NCBI RefSeq assembly: GCF_014205215.1
Contig: NZ_JACHNC010000001.1
Coordinates: 191,001 to 255,000, forward strand
Direction: 5' to 3'
DNA length: 64,000 nt
Source: Actinoplanes lobatus
GTDB taxonomy: Bacteria > Actinomycetota > Actinomycetes > Mycobacteriales > Micromonosporaceae
Part shown: positions 62,176-64,000 of the stretch, in pieces
Layout of the letters: every line of letters starts with the position of its first letter
Position numbering within the stretch: position 1 is the first letter of the stretch
Made by a program: the position numbers and the translations under genes
The notes under the pieces: model-generated
Databases searched by the model: none
What the model saw: only the letters and a program-made list of their open reading frames with translations
Told to the model about the DNA's origin: nothing

Positions 62176-62532
62176 ATGAATGGCCTGTTCAGCAACGCCG
62201 CCGCCCGCGCTGCTCAGCGCACCGCCCTCGCCTCGCTCGCCGACCTCACCGCGTCGGTCGGGGTCAGCGGTCTCGCCGCGGCCCAGGGGAGCCCCGGCCT
62301 GATGTCCGTGATCGACCAGCACGCCGCCGGAGTGCGGGACAGCCTCGACGCGGACAACCGCCCGCTCACCGCGATCCTGCTCGCCGCCTACGCCGAGGGT
62401 GTTCGCGACGCCGCCTACCTGCACGGCTGGGTCGCCCCTGAGGGCGCCATCGACTGGGCCGAGAACGACTGGGTCCTGCGCCGCCTCCTCGCGGTCTGCA
62501 CGCTGGCGCGGACCCTCCCCACCACACGCTGA
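62176..62532 (+). CDS. conserved hypothetical protein (DUF6401-like)
   Basis: 118 residues. ALASLADLTASVGVSGLAAA then SPGLMSVIDQHAAGVRDSLD, followed by LTAILLAAYAEGVRDAAYLH and WAENDWVLRRLLAVCTLA. The D-Q-H-A-A-x-V-R-D-S and Y-A-x-G-V-R-D-A blocks match small actinomycete proteins that I associate with DUF6401; the name is from memory and unsure. No catalytic motif. Weak ribosome site. Ends before a strong terminator. Confidence 0.72.
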   Translation: MNGLFSNAAARAAQRTALASLADLTASVGVSGLAAAQGSPGLMSVIDQHAAGVRDSLDADNRPLTAILLAAYAEGVRDAAYLHGWVAPEGAIDWAENDWVLRRLLAVCTLARTLPTTR

Positions 62533-62606
62533 CCCGATCGGACGGCTTGACGCCGTACGGGTCACCGGGTCGGGCCTGTCCCATCCCGTGATCGACACCC
62601 GACCCT

Positions 62607-62640
62607 GAGGGCCGGCACCGGAATCCCGGTGCCGGCCCTC
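62607..62640. terminator. strong bidirectional hairpin
   Basis: A perfect 15-base stem GAGGGCCGGCACCGG/CCGGTGCCGGCCCTC with a 4-base loop, between convergent genes. The remaining bases of this 187-base gap show nothing else. Confidence 0.85.
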
Positions 62641-62719
62641 CGTCGTTCCCGCCCCTCCGCCCCACACGCCCGAGCGGCCGGCCCCAGCCACACGCGACCC
62701 GCGGCTGATGCCGGCACGA

Positions 62720-64000
62720 TCAGCTCGTGCTTGTCCCGCCTGGCCGCGTCTGCATGGTGGGATCGTCATCACCGGTGGGGGCCGGGCCCCGCGCGGGGGT
62801 AGCCTCCGGCTTCCTCGGGGAAGGGGGCCCGGCCGCCGTCGCCGGGAGCGGCACCACCTGGGTCCGCTCCTCACCCCCGTCGTCGACGATCTGTAGGCCG
62901 GCCTCGGTACCCGGGCTTCGGATCACCATCACCTCGTCCGCGGAGGGACCGGCGGTCAGGACCGTGGTGGGACCGGCGGTCAGGACCGTGGTGGGCTCGT
63001 CGCCATGCAGGTCGGTCGTACGTTCGCCGGAATACAGGTCTGTCGTGCGCTCGCCGCCATGCAGGTCTGTCGTGCGTTCGCCGGAATACAGGTCGGTGGT
63101 GCGCTCTTCGGGGTGCAGGTCGGTGGTGCGCTCTTCGGGGTGCAGGTCGGTGGTGCGCTCTTCGGGGTGCAGGTCGGTGGTGCGCTCTTCGGGGTGCAGG
63201 TCGGTGGTGCGCTCTTCGGGGTGCAGGTCGGTGGTGCGTTCGTCGTCGCCGGGGCCGGCCGGTGAAGCGATGATCATTTGCGTCTCGTCACCGTCCTGCT
63301 CGCGGATCCGCCGCTCCTCCTCGGCCCACCGGGCTTCCCACGCCAGTTCCTCGGCGTCGTCCGGAAAATCCCGCGCCGCGGCGCGAGGCGAGGCCTCGGT
63401 GGAGGGAACCGCGGGAGAGGAAGAGGCCGGGGACTCGGGCGCCGACGGCGCGGCCGGATACGCCGAAGGCTCTCCCCCGCCGGCCGCATACGCCGGAGGC
63501 TCTCCCCCGCTGGACGGGGGCGCCGGAGGCTCTCCCCCGCTGGACGGGGGCGCCGGAGGCTCTCCCCCGCTGGAGGGGGGTGTCGGAGGCTCTCCCCCGC
63601 TGGACGAGGGCGTCGGAGGTTCTCCCTCGCCGGAGGAGGACGACGGTTCGGCGGAGGGTTTCTCGGCGGTCTGGCGGGCGCGTTCCTCGGCGTAGGCGCG
63701 GGCCTGTTCCCGGATGGCCGCCGACTCCGCCGCCGCCCGGTCGAGCCAGCCCTCCCACCGCTGCTGCATCGGCCGGATCAGGCCGCCGCCGACGCCCACG
63801 ATGATCACGCCGGCGACCGTGGCGAGGATGGTGACCAGCAGTGGGCGGGTGACCGAGGTGGCGATGCCGACCTGGTCGAGGCCGGCGATCACGCCCAGCG
63901 TGACGATCACCGCGGCGACCGCCTTGGCCAGCACCCGGGCGTAGCCGAGCCCGCCGAGCACGGCCAGGATCAGGTCGTGGGCGGCTCCGGCGATCGCGGC
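62720..64000 (-). CDS. membrane protein with mechanosensitive-channel-like helices and repeat tail, 5' end outside window
   Basis: 427 residues visible, open at the window edge, so the N-terminus is missing. Two helices (VLAKAVAAVIVTLGVIAGLD and LLVTILATVAGVIIVGVGGG) match the conserved TM-helix family related to MscS channels. A charged coiled segment (AAAESAAIREQARAYAEERA) follows, then a proline repeat region, an acidic part, and nine copies of E-R-T-T-D-L-x-x-x plus two PTTVLTAG units. The last part has more Thr sites (EERTQVVP, DDPTMQTR). The tail is probably cytoplasmic and disordered; regulation by threonine phosphorylation is an inference. Confidence 0.82.
   Translation of the reverse strand, partial: AAIAGAAHDLILAVLGGLGYARVLAKAVAAVIVTLGVIAGLDQVGIATSVTRPLLVTILATVAGVIIVGVGGGLIRPMQQRWEGWLDRAAAESAAIREQARAYAEERARQTAEKPSAEPSSSSGEGEPPTPSSSGGEPPTPPSSGGEPPAPPSSGGEPPAPPSSGGEPPAYAAGGGEPSAYPAAPSAPESPASSSPAVPSTEASPRAAARDFPDDAEELAWEARWAEEERRIREQDGDETQMIIASPAGPGDDERTTDLHPEERTTDLHPEERTTDLHPEERTTDLHPEERTTDLHPEERTTDLYSGERTTDLHGGERTTDLYSGERTTDLHGDEPTTVLTAGPTTVLTAGPSADEVMVIRSPGTEAGLQIVDDGGEERTQVVPLPATAAGPPSPRKPEATPARGPAPTGDDDPTMQTRPGGTSTS
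62999..63241 (-). repeat. nine 27-bp coding repeats (ERTTDLHPE)
   Basis: Nine in-frame 27-base units, five of them ERTTDLHPE with nearly identical DNA, then ERTTDLYSG, ERTTDLHGG, ERTTDLYSG and ERTTDLHGD. The identity at DNA level indicates recent expansion or gene conversion. Confidence 0.95.
63471..63630 (-). repeat. 30-bp coding repeats (SSGGEPPAPP)
   Basis: Exactly 30-base periodic units (TCTCCCCCGC every 30 bases on the + strand, six times), encoding SSGGEPPAPP-like decapeptides between the membrane and threonine-repeat parts of the same protein. Confidence 0.92.

Noticed and set aside
62999..63630. Regular 27- and 30-bp repeats looking like a CRISPR array
   Set aside because: Repeats are contiguous without spacers and are in frame within one protein.

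Overview
The window is about 64 kb of very GC-rich DNA. Start codons are often GTG, Shine-Dalgarno sites are clear, and many genes overlap by 4 bases. The gene order hisS / tandem cyclophilins / rel / apt / secF-secD-yajC / ruvB-ruvA-ruvC / yebC / pdxT-pdxS / pimA-acyltransferase-pgsA / HIT / thrS is the conserved actinobacterial chromosomal core and matches the Mycobacterium Rv2603c-Rv2614c neighbourhood. Together with the flagellar export gene fliQ, the family profile points to a Micromonosporaceae actinomycete, probably Actinoplanes-like. The genus is an inference; no rRNA or tRNA gene is visible.
Layout. 1-4.5 kb: the end of an acyl-ACP desaturase, hisS, a glyoxalase-II-like hydrolase, and two membrane-anchored cyclophilins, one of which lacks the catalytic arginine. 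4.5-17.2 kb: housekeeping (stringent response, purine salvage, Sec accessory proteins, Holliday-junction resolution, PLP synthesis), with a lone fliQ between the divergent pdxT and pdxS. 17.2-17.5 kb: a dense patch of non-coding repeats. 17.5-27.4 kb: the phosphatidylinositol-mannoside operon and thrS, interrupted relative to mycobacteria by an EF-G-like GTPase and a TetR/flavin-monooxygenase pair with a visible operator. 27.5-33.3 kb: an ADP-ribosylglycohydrolase, a nested hairpin element, an OmpR-type two-component system, and a large secreted protein whose metalloprotease-like domain has lost its zinc ligands. 33.3-45.7 kb: adenosine deaminase, a trans-aconitate-type methyltransferase, an aldo/keto reductase, a cold-shock protein, a holin-X/DUF3618/DUF4235 membrane trio, MscS, DUF1206, a lipoprotein, a GH3 hexosaminidase, RecQ and a DUF234 ATPase. 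45.9-58.6 kb: an LCP cell-wall ligase, a LacI regulator with its operator, a second flavin monooxygenase divergent from an AraC regulator across four 19-bp iterons, a NarL-type two-component system in one operon with an ABC exporter, a GT4 glycosyltransferase and a phytoene-dehydrogenase-like oxidoreductase. 58.7-64 kb: YihY, DUF2795 and SRPBCC in one operon, several small conserved unknowns, and the C-terminal part of a membrane protein with nine near-identical threonine nonapeptides.
Functional links. Cell-envelope work recurs: PIM synthesis, SecDF, LCP, GH3, MscS, holin-X, two sensor kinases and an ABC exporter. Regulators sit next to likely targets at three places (TetR, AraC, NarL operon), and the operator DNA is visible at the first two. 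The most unusual items are the inactivated secreted metalloprotease, the inactivated cyclophilin beside an intact copy, the stand-alone fliQ, the AraC iterons, the threonine-repeat tail, and the structured repeats at 17.2-17.5 and 28.4 kb. I did not find a clearly new multi-gene defence or biosynthetic system.
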